Assembly (NCBI GenBank): GCA_022848835.1
Contig: JAJISG010000260.1
Coordinates: 1-6,630 of the forward strand
Source of the DNA: Thermoplasmatota archaeon
GTDB taxonomy: Archaea; Thermoplasmatota; Thermoplasmata; RBG-16-68-12; JAJISG01
DNA length: 6,630 nucleotides
Reading direction: 5' to 3'
Positions 1 through 6,229 of the stretch are shown here, piece after piece. The notes under the pieces were generated by a model, which saw nothing but the letters and a program-made list of their open reading frames with translations, did no database searches and was not told the origin of the DNA. A program made the position numbers and the translations under genes. Positions within the stretch are counted from its first letter, which is position 1; each line of letters begins with the position of its first letter.

Positions 1-2334
1 AGGTTGAGGCAGCAGCTAAGGCGAGTGCGATGGGTGGTGGTAGACGAGGTCCACGAGCTGGCTGGGGACGAGAGAGGTGCCCAGCTAGCGGTGGCTCTGG
101 AGAGGCTCCTCCGTCTGACCGAGAGGGAGTTTCAGAGGATAGGCCTATCGGCCACCGTAGGGAGCCCGGAGGAGGTCGCCCGCTTCCTAGGGGGCATTGA
201 CCGGGAAGTGGAGGTAGTCGACCTTCGGGCGGTCAAGCCGATGAGGCTTGAAGTGGAGCTTCCTGAGGTTACGAAGGCGGACGAGGATCTGGCTGAGGAT
301 CTTAGAGTTCGGCCACAACAGGCGGCCGTCCTTCGGAGGGCTAGGGACCTCTTCGAAGCGCATCGGAGCACCCTCTTCTTCGTCAATACTAGGGACACTG
401 CGGAGTTCCTCTCCTCCCGCTACCAGTTCTGGGATGAGGTCCCGGCAGGAGTGCACCATGGCTCCCTTTCGAAGGAGGTGCGGGTTCAGATGGAGGAGGA
501 ATTCAAGGGTGAGAGTCTGAAGGCCCTGATATGCACTTCCTCCCTGGAGCTGGGCATAGATGTGGGATCCGCGGACTTAGTGCTGCAGTACAACTCCCCT
601 CGGGAGGTGACGAGGCTCGTCCAGAGGGTCGGCCGTTCAGGGCACAGGGTGGGAAGACTATCCAAAGGTGTTGTCATAGCCTCAAACGAGGAGGACCTGG
701 CGGAAGCGGCCGTGATATCGAGACGTGGCCTGGATGGTCTCCTGGAGGAGTATAGGGTTCGTAGCTGTCCCCTCAGCGTCCTAGCGAACCAGGTTGTCGG
801 TCACCTTCTGACGGAGGGGAGGGGAGACACTCGCGAATTCTACAACCTAGTGAGGCGGTCATACCCCTTCAGAGACCTCCCCTGGGGGACCTTCGAGGCC
901 GTCCTTCGACAGCTCAGTGATCTACGGGTGATCAGGCTGCGAGAGTCTGCCTTCTACAGAGGCTCCGGTTCCCTACCCTATTTCTACGAGAACATCTCCA
1001 TGATACCCGACGAGAAGAGTTATCGGGTGCAGGATGTCCCGAGCCGGCGCTACGTGGGGAGACTGGATGAGGCATTCGTAGCTGGCCAGGTCCATCCCGG
1101 TTCCAACTTCATCATGAAGGGGCAGACCTGGGAGGTTGTGGACATAGGGGAGGACCTGGTAATGGTGCAGCCGGTGAGGGAGCTGGGTGGCATTCCAAGC
1201 TGGGCTGGAGAGCAGATCCCAGTTCCCTACGAGGTTGCTGAGGAGGTGGCGAGCCTTCGCAGGAAGGGAGACCTTGAGGGCTACCCAGTGGATGAGCATG
1301 GGAGGCGGGCCTTCCAGGAGTACCTTGAACAGCAGTCACCCAGCCAGATGCCTACGGACGAGATGATCACCGTGGAGGAGGGCCAGGAGATGGTGGTGGT
1401 GAATGCCGCCTTCGGCAGTAGGGTCAACGAGACGCTGGGACACCTCCTGTCGGCCCTCCTGTCGACCCGTTTCGGACAGTCGATGGGCCTGAGGACGGAT
1501 CCCTACCGCGTGCTTCTGAAGGTCCCTAGGGCCGTCAGGGGTGCCGTTGTGGCGGAGCTGCTCAAAACGATAGATCCCGATACGGTGGAGTCTCTGTTGC
1601 GTATCTCCCTCAGAAACTCTACCCAGCTCCGGTGGATCTTCATCCAAGTGGCGAAGAAGTTCGGCGCTGTGAAGAGGGGCGTGAACTACAGGGAGGTGAA
1701 CCTTCCGAAGATCATGAAAGCTTTCGATGAGACGCCCCTCATGGAGGAGGCGGTTGATAAGATGATGTGGGAGCGACTCGACATTCCGCGTACCATGGAC
1801 GTCCTGAAGGAGATTCAGAATGGCAGAATCGATATCGTCACGGGGCCGCTCTCCCACATTGGCAAGCTTGGAGCTGAGCGGGTCCTGAATCTGCTCCTGC
1901 CGCCACATCCAGATTCCCATACCTTGAACCTGCTGAAGAAGAGGCTGGAGGATCAGCAGGTTCTCCTGCTCTGCCTCTCCTGCAAGGTCCTAAGGTCTGA
2001 AAAGGTGAGGGACCTAGAGGAGAGGGTGGAATGCCCCTATTGTGAGTCGGTCATGCAGGCCGTCCTGAGGCCATGGGAGAGGGAGATGGCACAGGTTCTA
2101 GGGGCGGAGACCCTCGACCCTGAGGGGGAGAGGAGCCTCAGGAAGCTCTACACCAACGCAAGCCTGGTGATGGGCCACGGCAAGAAGGCGGTGATGACGC
2201 TTGTGGCCCGCGGGGTGGGCCCCCGCGTAGCAGGAAGGATCCTTCGGCGGTATCACGGTGAGGAGAGGGAGTTCTTGAAGCATGTTCTGGAGGCGGAGGT
2301 AAACTACGCAAGGACCAAGAGGTTCTGGGACTGA
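1..2334 (+). CDS. lhr: Lhr-type superfamily 2 ATP-dependent helicase, 5' end outside the window
   Basis: The frame is open from base 1 and ends at TGA 2332-2334, giving 777 residues (residue 1 = bases 1-3). Visible helicase motifs: DEVH box at residues 15-18, SAT motif III at 50-52, motif IV region TLFFVNTR at 124-131, motif V CTSSLELGIDVG at 178-189 and motif VI QRVGRSGHR at 208-216. A winged-helix region follows (about 254-320), then the Lhr-specific DEAD/H-associated region from about 460. A CxxC...CxxC zinc ribbon has cysteines at 658, 661, 678 and 681. The tail ends NYARTKRFWD, typical of Lhr. The Q motif, Walker A and Ia lie upstream; with a usual length near 900 residues, roughly 150 are missing. 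The TTG at 4-6 is not the start. Lhr proteins are ATP-driven 3'-5' helicases acting on DNA and RNA:DNA hybrids, linked to repair and RNA metabolism; the exact archaeal subgroup is not assigned here. Confidence 0.95.
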   Translation, partial: RLRQQLRRVRWVVVDEVHELAGDERGAQLAVALERLLRLTEREFQRIGLSATVGSPEEVARFLGGIDREVEVVDLRAVKPMRLEVELPEVTKADEDLAEDLRVRPQQAAVLRRARDLFEAHRSTLFFVNTRDTAEFLSSRYQFWDEVPAGVHHGSLSKEVRVQMEEEFKGESLKALICTSSLELGIDVGSADLVLQYNSPREVTRLVQRVGRSGHRVGRLSKGVVIASNEEDLAEAAVISRRGLDGLLEEYRVRSCPLSVLANQVVGHLLTEGRGDTREFYNLVRRSYPFRDLPWGTFEAVLRQLSDLRVIRLRESAFYRGSGSLPYFYENISMIPDEKSYRVQDVPSRRYVGRLDEAFVAGQVHPGSNFIMKGQTWEVVDIGEDLVMVQPVRELGGIPSWAGEQIPVPYEVAEEVASLRRKGDLEGYPVDEHGRRAFQEYLEQQSPSQMPTDEMITVEEGQEMVVVNAAFGSRVNETLGHLLSALLSTRFGQSMGLRTDPYRVLLKVPRAVRGAVVAELLKTIDPDTVESLLRISLRNSTQLRWIFIQVAKKFGAVKRGVNYREVNLPKIMKAFDETPLMEEAVDKMMWERLDIPRTMDVLKEIQNGRIDIVTGPLSHIGKLGAERVLNLLLPPHPDSHTLNLLKKRLEDQQVLLLCLSCKVLRSEKVRDLEERVECPYCESVMQAVLRPWEREMAQVLGAETLDPEGERSLRKLYTNASLVMGHGKKAVMTLVARGVGPRVAGRILRRYHGEEREFLKHVLEAEVNYARTKRFWD

Positions 2335-2346
2335 CCCAGGACCTCT
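2318..2346. repeat. Inverted repeat / stem-loop across the convergent lhr and small-gene stops; possible 3'-end or terminator structure
   Basis: The left arm AGAGGTTCTGGG (2318-2329) and right arm CCCAGGACCTCT (2335-2346) are complementary over 12 positions, with a 5-base loop ACTGA (2330-2334) that contains the lhr TGA stop. As plus-strand RNA all 12 pairs form, one being a G-U wobble; as minus-strand RNA that position is a C-A mismatch. The left arm encodes the conserved Lhr tail, so the right arm, which is nearly the whole 10-bp intergenic gap, is the complementary partner. The last bases of the right arm overlap the stop codon (2345-2347) of the minus-strand gene. No T-run follows on either strand, so a role in termination or mRNA 3'-end protection is inference. 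Confidence 0.6.
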
Positions 2347-2575
2347 ACCCTTCGGTCAACGTCTCAACCTCGAAGAGGACGCTCATGCCTCTCAGGGCTG
2401 CCTGAACCTTGTCCGCCAGCCAAAGGGCGTCCTCCACCTTGGCATTTCTGTCCCACCTGTACACGAAGTCGTAGTTTCCCGTGGTGGGCTCGAAGCCCAG
2501 GGACTGAAGCCTGGTAGCGACCTCAGAGGGCCGGGCGCCCTCGGTGGAGAATGTGACGGTCAGGTAGGTCAGCAT
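2345..2575 (-). CDS. Conserved-looking 76-residue protein of unknown function
   Basis: ATG at 2575-2573 and TAG at 2347-2345 give 76 residues starting MLTYLTVTFSTEG. I do not recognise a named family. The predicted order is strand (TYLTVTFS), helix (RPSEVATRLQSLGF), strand (YDFVYRW), helix (KVEDALWLADKVQAAL), strand (SVLFEVETL), which resembles a small ferredoxin-like or ACT-like alpha/beta fold. There is no signal peptide, membrane segment or cysteine pair, so it is probably cytosolic. The frame stays open upstream to 2719, but that part lies inside rlmE and reads as non-protein. ATG 2590 is an alternative (81 residues). A TATA-like box 31.5 bp upstream of 2575 favours 2575 with a leader of only a few bases. 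It lies downstream of rlmE on the same strand, with 29 bp between rlmE's stop and its ATG, so co-transcription is also possible. Convergent with lhr. Confidence 0.8.
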   Translation of the reverse strand: MLTYLTVTFSTEGARPSEVATRLQSLGFEPTTGNYDFVYRWDRNAKVEDALWLADKVQAALRGMSVLFEVETLTEG

Positions 2576-2602
2576 GGACACGGAGAGCATTCGTTCTGCA
2601 GA

Positions 2603-2609
2603 TTTTAAA
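2603..2609 (-). promoter_or_regulatory. TATA-like box upstream of the 76-residue gene, overlapping the rlmE stop
   Basis: On the minus strand the sequence reads CCTTTAAAATC, with TTTAAA centred near 2606.5. Archaeal TATA centres usually lie 26-28 bp before transcription start, which predicts a start near 2579, 4-5 bases before ATG 2575. No Shine-Dalgarno sequence precedes that ATG, which fits a nearly leaderless mRNA. The box overlaps the rlmE TAA stop (2607-2605), so part of its A/T content comes from that codon. Confidence 0.45.
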
Positions 2610-3231
2610 GGTTCCGCCGGGCTTGACGAGGACCCAACCACTCTTTCGCCACGACGTAGATCTCTGCACTCCTCGCGGGGGATGCAGGAGGGGTGAAACC
2701 CCTGCATGCGGTGAAACACCTTGCGACCCTTCTCCTGAACGCGGCATACATGTCCCCCTGAAACAGCTTGGTCACAAAGTTTCCCTTGGGTTTTAGGACC
2801 TTTTCTGCGACCATCAGGGCCGCCTCCGCCAGCTCTATGGATCGGGCGTGGTCAAGGCTGTGGGCACCGCTCAGTCTGGGGGACATATCCGACAGTACGC
2901 ATTCTGCCTCTCCGGCAATAAGAGCAAGAAGCCTGTCCATGGTCGACTCCTCCCGGAGGTCGCCCTGCAGAAGGCTGACTCCCTCAATGGGCGCAATTCG
3001 TACAAGGTCGAGGGCCACGACGCTTCCCCTCGGCCCCACAAGCTCGCGAGAGAGCTGGGCCCATCCTCCGGGAGCTGCTCCCAGGTCGACCACCACATCT
3101 CCCGGGTGGATTACCCTGAACCTCTTGTTGATCTGCATCAGCTTGTAGACGGCTCTGCTCCGATAGCCCTCTGCCTTGGCTTTTCGGTAGTAATGATCCC
3201 TTTTCCTTGTCTTGATCCAGGCACGGCCCAC
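2605..3231 (-). CDS. rlmE: 23S rRNA (uridine-2'-O-)methyltransferase, RlmE/FtsJ family
   Basis: GTG at 3231-3229 to TAA at 2607-2605 gives 208 residues, close to the family length. It is a Rossmann-fold enzyme that transfers a methyl group from S-adenosylmethionine to a ribose 2'-OH, in bacterial RlmE at U2552 of 23S rRNA. The SAM-binding loop is VVDLGAAPGGWAQ (47-59). The K-D-K-E tetrad is K30 (SRAVYKL), D115 (LSDMSP), K155 (VTKLFQGD) and E190 (SAEIYVV); its spacing of 85/40/35 nearly equals that of E. coli RlmE (K38, D124, K164, E199). The basic N-terminus GRAWIKTRKRDHYYRKAKAEGYRSRA suits rRNA binding. The frame is open to TTG 3276, with further TTG candidates at 3240 and 3237. GTG 3231 is preferred because a TATA-like element is centred 27.5 bp before it and the upstream residues do not look like the family. 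Divergent from purM. Confidence 0.95.
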   Translation of the reverse strand: MGRAWIKTRKRDHYYRKAKAEGYRSRAVYKLMQINKRFRVIHPGDVVVDLGAAPGGWAQLSRELVGPRGSVVALDLVRIAPIEGVSLLQGDLREESTMDRLLALIAGEAECVLSDMSPRLSGAHSLDHARSIELAEAALMVAEKVLKPKGNFVTKLFQGDMYAAFRRRVARCFTACRGFTPPASPARSAEIYVVAKEWLGPRQARRNL

Positions 3232-3254
3232 GCTCAACAAGAGGTGCTCTGCCA

Positions 3255-3268
3255 CCTTAAGCGTTGCG
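3255..3268 (-). promoter_or_regulatory. BRE/TATA-like promoter of rlmE
   Basis: Minus-strand reading CGCAACGCTTAAGG. The TTAA centre at 3258.5 is 27.5 bp from the first base of GTG 3231, the expected archaeal TATA-to-start distance, so the mRNA is predicted to be leaderless. No Shine-Dalgarno sequence precedes this GTG, in agreement. TTAA is a weaker TATA than the TTTAWA consensus. Confidence 0.55.
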
Positions 3269-3283
3269 TATCGCAAAGCTTAA
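3257..3283. repeat. 12-bp inverted repeat forming the core of the rlmE/purM divergent promoter
   Basis: TTAAGCGTTGCG (3257-3268) and CGCAAAGCTTAA (3272-3283) are inverted copies matching at 11 of 12 positions around a TAT spacer. Each arm reads outward as CGCAAMGCTTAA, i.e. a BRE-like purine/A-rich element followed by a TATA-like GCTTAA. The symmetry is therefore explained by two back-to-back promoters, although an operator for a dimeric regulator would look similar. Confidence 0.75.
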
Positions 3284-3285
3284 TC
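3272..3285 (+). promoter_or_regulatory. BRE/TATA-like promoter of purM
   Basis: Plus-strand reading CGCAAAGCTTAATC. The TTAA centre at 3281.5 is 27.5 bp before ATG 3309, giving a predicted leaderless purM mRNA. The bases before the ATG (CACTAGACCGTTC) contain no Shine-Dalgarno sequence. The CGCAAA upstream of the TATA resembles the archaeal BRE better than the arm facing rlmE, which has C in place of the last A. Confidence 0.6.
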
Positions 3286-3308
3286 GCCCGCCCCCCACTA
3301 GACCGTTC

Positions 3309-4325
3309 ATGAAGCCCAGGAGCTATCGGGAGGCGGGCGTGGACATCTTGAAGGAGGAGCGGTCTATCGCTTCACTGGTCTCCCAGATCCACTACAAGCG
3401 CCAGGGCCTGGGTTCTCCTATCGACCTTCCAGGTTTCTTCACTGCCCTCATAGATTTTGGAGAGTGGGCCCTGACCATGAATACTGATGGAGTGGGGACC
3501 AAGCTCCTGGTGGCCCAGGTGCTGGGAAAATGGGATACGGTGGGAATCGACTGTGTAGGGATGAATGTGAACGACACCCTCTGTGTCGGCGCCCAACCCC
3601 TAGCCATGGTCGACTATTTTGCCGTGGGGGACTACGATGAGGAGGTGGCCATGCAGGTGGGGGTCGGGCTCGACAAGGGCGCAGAGATGGCCGATATCAC
3701 GATCATAGGCGGAGAGCTGGCGACCATCCCGGAGATTGTGCAAGGCTACGATCTCGTGGGAACCTGTCTTGGATGTGTTCGGAAGAATGGGATCATCGAC
3801 GGCAAGGAGGTCATACCGGGCCAGGTCGTCATTGGGCTGCGGAGCAGCGGCCTCCACTCCAACGGATACACGCTCGCCAGGAAGCTATTGGAAGCGGAGG
3901 AGATCGCGTACGGTGACCGAGTGCCTGGAAGCTCCGAGACCTGGGGTGAGGCGCTCCTCAGACCAATGGAGATATACGTCCGGGAAGTCCTAGATGCACT
4001 GAGGTCCTGTCGGGTTGCTGGATTGGCTCACATCACTGGTGGAGGGCTTCGTAACCTCGCCCGGATAAAGGGCGATCTGGGCTTTGAGATTCATGATCCT
4101 TTCACCCCTCAACCCATCTTCACGGCGCTCCAGGAGATCGGGGAACTCGATATGAAGGAGATGTACAGCACGTTCAACATGGGCCAGGGTTTCGCTCTCG
4201 TGGTGGAGGAAGGGGAGGCGGATCGTGCCTTAGAGATTCTGAGTAGGAAGAGGGAGGCCAAGATCATAGGGAGAGTCGTCAAGGGCCCTGGTGTGAAGAT
4301 TCCATCCTTCGGGATCTCTCTCTAA
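3309..4325 (+). CDS. purM: Phosphoribosylformylglycinamidine cyclo-ligase (AIR synthase)
   Basis: ATG 3309 to TAA 4323-4325 gives 338 residues, the normal PurM length. The enzyme uses ATP to close formylglycinamidine ribonucleotide (FGAM) into aminoimidazole ribonucleotide (AIR), the step after PurL in purine synthesis, in the cytosol. Family motifs in order: YREAGVDI (6-13), NTDGVGTK (58-65), the GIDCVGMNVNDTLCVGA block (79-95), IIGGELATIPE (132-142), GLRSSGLHSNGYTLAR (176-191), HITGGGLRNLARI (241-253) and STFNMGQGFALVV (287-299). The glycine-rich and acidic residues of the two PurM/AIRS domains appear intact. The frame extends to TTG 3264, but that codon lies inside the promoter repeat and the extra residues (KLNRPPPTRPF) are not family-like. 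Transcribed away from rlmE; no other purine gene is in view. Confidence 0.97.
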   Translation: MKPRSYREAGVDILKEERSIASLVSQIHYKRQGLGSPIDLPGFFTALIDFGEWALTMNTDGVGTKLLVAQVLGKWDTVGIDCVGMNVNDTLCVGAQPLAMVDYFAVGDYDEEVAMQVGVGLDKGAEMADITIIGGELATIPEIVQGYDLVGTCLGCVRKNGIIDGKEVIPGQVVIGLRSSGLHSNGYTLARKLLEAEEIAYGDRVPGSSETWGEALLRPMEIYVREVLDALRSCRVAGLAHITGGGLRNLARIKGDLGFEIHDPFTPQPIFTALQEIGELDMKEMYSTFNMGQGFALVVEEGEADRALEILSRKREAKIIGRVVKGPGVKIPSFGISL

Positions 4326-4508
4326 CACCGGAAGGTCTCAACCAGCACCATGATTGGTCCCTCCTCCAGACCGCTGGGGGATGCAGGTCTCGTTCGATAC
4401 TAACTCATAAATAGAGCCCTTCCTTAGAACCGCTGGGTTCCCAGAATCCCGGACAGTGGGAGATGTGGTACCTCGGAGATGCCCAGCTGGGTTTGAATCG
4501 AACCGTGA
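4326..4508. other. Intergenic spacer between purM and the mutase: promoter plus structured leader
   Basis: No convincing gene on either strand. The first part (4326-4400) holds only weak pairings such as GGTCT/AGACC, and no T-run that would suggest a classical terminator for purM. A TATA box lies at 4407-4413. After it comes a stretch dense in short inverted and direct repeats: GAACC/GGTTC at 4427-4440, CTGGG/CCCAG at 4433-4444, GGAGATG at 4459-4465 and again at 4475-4481, the palindrome CCCAGCTGGG at 4482-4491, and GGTT/AACC at 4490-4504. GGTTC (4436-4440) can alternatively pair with GAACC at 4500-4504. An ATG at 4463 opens a 27-codon frame ending at TAG 4544-4546. Confidence 0.6.
4406..4414 (+). 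promoter_or_regulatory. TATA box of the mutase-epimerase operon
   Basis: CATAAATAG contains ATAAATA (4407-4413), the best match to an archaeal TATA box in the window. With its centre at 4410, transcription should start near 4437. That leaves a leader of about 70 bases to ATG 4509, or about 110 to TTG 4548, unlike the near-leaderless promoters of the other genes here. The BRE position (TAACTC) is a poor match. Confidence 0.55.
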
Positions 4509-6227
4509 ATGGCTTCTCGTTTTCGGATGGCGAGACGGGGGCGTAGGTTGACATCCCAAGATCGCGATCGACAGGATGTTTCCAGGTCCCACCGGCGTTG
4601 GGAAGAGAACACCTACAGGCAGAGTTCTCACGCTAGAGAGGATGAAGAGGCATTCGAAACCCTTTCCGGAATACCGACAAGAGCATGTTACGCTCCCGAC
4701 GACCTCTCCTCCTGGGACTATATGAGAAAGTCCGGATTTCCAGGCGAATACCCCTACACGAGGGGGATCCGTGCAACCATGTACCGCGGTCGGCTGTGGA
4801 CCATGAGGCAGTATGCTGGCTTCGGTACGGCGGAGGAGACCAACGCCCGCTTTAGGTTCCTCCTCTCCCAGGGCCAGACCGGTCTCAGCGTTGCCTTCGA
4901 CCTCCCCACACAGATAGGATTCGATTCGGACAGCTCAAGGGCCTCCGGTGAGGTGGGTAGGGTAGGTGTCGCCATCGCCTCTGTGGAGGATATGGAGGTT
5001 CTTCTCAGGGAGATACCCCTGGATCGCGTAAGCACAAGCATGACGATCAACGCCACTGCGATGATCCTCCTATCCCTGTACGGTCTGGTGGGCGAGAGCC
5101 AAGGTGTACATCTGAAATCCCTCCAGGGGACCGTCCAGAACGACATCCTTAAGGAGTACGCCGCCCGGGGCACCTACATCTATCCCATCGAGCCAGCGAT
5201 GAAGCTGACGACGGACATCGTCGAATGGTGCTCCGGTGAGATGCCCCGCTGGAACACCATTAGCATAAGCGGATATCACATGCGGGAGGCGGGATGCACA
5301 GCTGTCCAGGAGGTTGCCTTTACTATGGCGAACGCCATCGCGTACATGGACTACCTCGTGGAAAGGGGGCTCACCGTGGACAGTTTCGCCCCCAGACTCA
5401 GTTTCTTCTTCGCGGCTCAGATGGATCTCTTCGAGGAAGTGGCCAAGTTCAGGGCCGCCCGCCGCATGTGGGCGAGAATCATGAAGGAGAGATTCAGCGC
5501 CAAAGACCCTCGGTCGTGGCTCATGCGCTTCCACACTCAGACGGCGGGTGTCTCCCTGACTGCACAGCAGCCGGAGAACAACGCGGTCCGTGTGGCCATC
5601 CAGGCCCTAGCCGCTATCCTCGGAGGCACCCAGTCTCTGCACACGAATTCCATGGACGAAGCCCTCTCCCTGCCAACGAAGAGATCTGCTCTTCTAGCCC
5701 TGAGGACTCAACAGATCTTGGCTCATGAGAGCGGGATTGTCAATACAGTGGATCCTTCTGCTGGATCCTTCTACGTTGAGAGCCTGACTGACGACATAGA
5801 GGAGCGGGCGGAGCGGTACATCAGGAGGATCGATCAGCTAGGGGGGGCCTTGAGGGCCCTGGAGAGGGGCTTCATCCAGAGGGAGATTGCGGACGAGGCG
5901 TACAGACACCAGAAAGAGGTGGAGACCGGTCAGAGGGTCATCATCGGAGTCAACGAGTTTGTCGAGGAAGCTCCTCCGCCTAATCACATTACGAGGATTG
6001 ATCCGACACTAGAGGAGAAGCAGGTCAAGCGATTAGGGGAGCTGAAGGTCAGGAGGGACTCACAGGAGGCGGAAGGCAGGTTGACGAGTCTAAAGGAGGC
6101 CGCGGATAATGGGGAGAATCTCGTCCCCTACGTCCTGAAGGCCGCGCGTAGCCATGCCACTCTGGGGGAGATAAGCGATGCCCTCAGAGAGGTTTACGGG
6201 CTTTTCAGGCCATTGAGGGAGTTCTGA
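4509..6227 (+). CDS. mcmA: Methylmalonyl-CoA mutase, catalytic (large) subunit
   Basis: 572 residues from ATG 4509 to TGA 6225-6227. It interconverts (R)-methylmalonyl-CoA and succinyl-CoA by an adenosylcobalamin radical mechanism. Only the TIM-barrel substrate domain is present; with no DxHxxG cobalamin motif it must pair with a separate small B12-binding subunit, as in other archaea. Relative to the Propionibacterium enzyme (numbering offset 13), I see T90, M91, R95, T98, R100, Y102 (Y89), S127 (S114), Q210 (Q197), R220 (R207), H257 (H244) and R296 (R283). Y102 and R220 favour methylmalonyl-CoA over isobutyryl- or hydroxyisobutyryl-CoA, whose mutases replace these residues. R88 stands where that enzyme has Y75. 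The start is uncertain: a stop lies directly before ATG 4509, the first 13 residues ([13 protein letters not shown]) are unusually basic, and homologues would fit a start near residue 14, TTG 4548; ATG 4527 is a third choice. Followed 2 bp later by the epimerase. Confidence 0.95.
   Translation: MASRFRMARRGRRLTSQDRDRQDVSRSHRRWEENTYRQSSHAREDEEAFETLSGIPTRACYAPDDLSSWDYMRKSGFPGEYPYTRGIRATMYRGRLWTMRQYAGFGTAEETNARFRFLLSQGQTGLSVAFDLPTQIGFDSDSSRASGEVGRVGVAIASVEDMEVLLREIPLDRVSTSMTINATAMILLSLYGLVGESQGVHLKSLQGTVQNDILKEYAARGTYIYPIEPAMKLTTDIVEWCSGEMPRWNTISISGYHMREAGCTAVQEVAFTMANAIAYMDYLVERGLTVDSFAPRLSFFFAAQMDLFEEVAKFRAARRMWARIMKERFSAKDPRSWLMRFHTQTAGVSLTAQQPENNAVRVAIQALAAILGGTQSLHTNSMDEALSLPTKRSALLALRTQQILAHESGIVNTVDPSAGSFYVESLTDDIEERAERYIRRIDQLGGALRALERGFIQREIADEAYRHQKEVETGQRVIIGVNEFVEEAPPPNHITRIDPTLEEKQVKRLGELKVRRDSQEAEGRLTSLKEAADNGENLVPYVLKAARSHATLGEISDALREVYGLFRPLREF
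6215..6221 (+). promoter_or_regulatory. Shine-Dalgarno-like site for the epimerase
   Basis: GAGGGAG lies inside the last codons of the mutase, 8 bases before GTG 6230. It supports translation of the second gene from a shared mRNA and supports GTG 6230 over GTG 6236. The sequence also encodes the mutase tail, so chance is possible. Confidence 0.5.
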
Positions 6228-6229
6228 GC

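Noticed and set aside
1336..1920. 194-codon open frame on the minus strand opposite lhr
   Set aside because: It is the antisense shadow of a clearly coding gene, rich in His, Arg and Leu with no recognisable domain; the same applies to the long frame at 5070-5534 opposite the mutase.
2576..2719. Upstream extension of the 76-residue gene to a 124-residue frame
   Set aside because: The extension lies in another frame within the 3' part of rlmE, its residues look random, and the TATA-like box at 2603-2609 would then be inside the gene.
3232..3276. Longer rlmE starting at TTG 3276 (or TTG 3240/3237)
   Set aside because: The 3276 start would run through the divergent promoter and adds a segment (RYATLKVAEHLLLS) not seen in the family. 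TTG 3240 has a weak AAGGTGG upstream and remains a minor alternative.
2848..3312. 154-codon plus-strand frame opposite rlmE
   Set aside because: Antisense shadow of rlmE, which has all catalytic motifs; the shadow product has no domain and would run through the divergent promoter.
4326..4508. Possible cobalamin riboswitch before a B12-dependent mutase
   Set aside because: No recognisable B12 box or conserved core; such riboswitches are rare in archaea, and the few similar bases (CTCCAGACCGCTGG) do not fit the consensus.
4485..4515. GGTTTGAATCGAACC resembles a tRNA T-arm (B box) on either strand
   Set aside because: No complementary acceptor stem, no D-arm or anticodon arm at proper distance upstream on either strand, and the T-stem does not pair correctly.
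4338..4631. 97-codon minus-strand frame in the purM-mutase spacer
   Set aside because: Proline/serine/glycine-rich random-looking product, overlaps the mutase N-terminus and the TATA box, no promoter or ribosome-binding site of its own.
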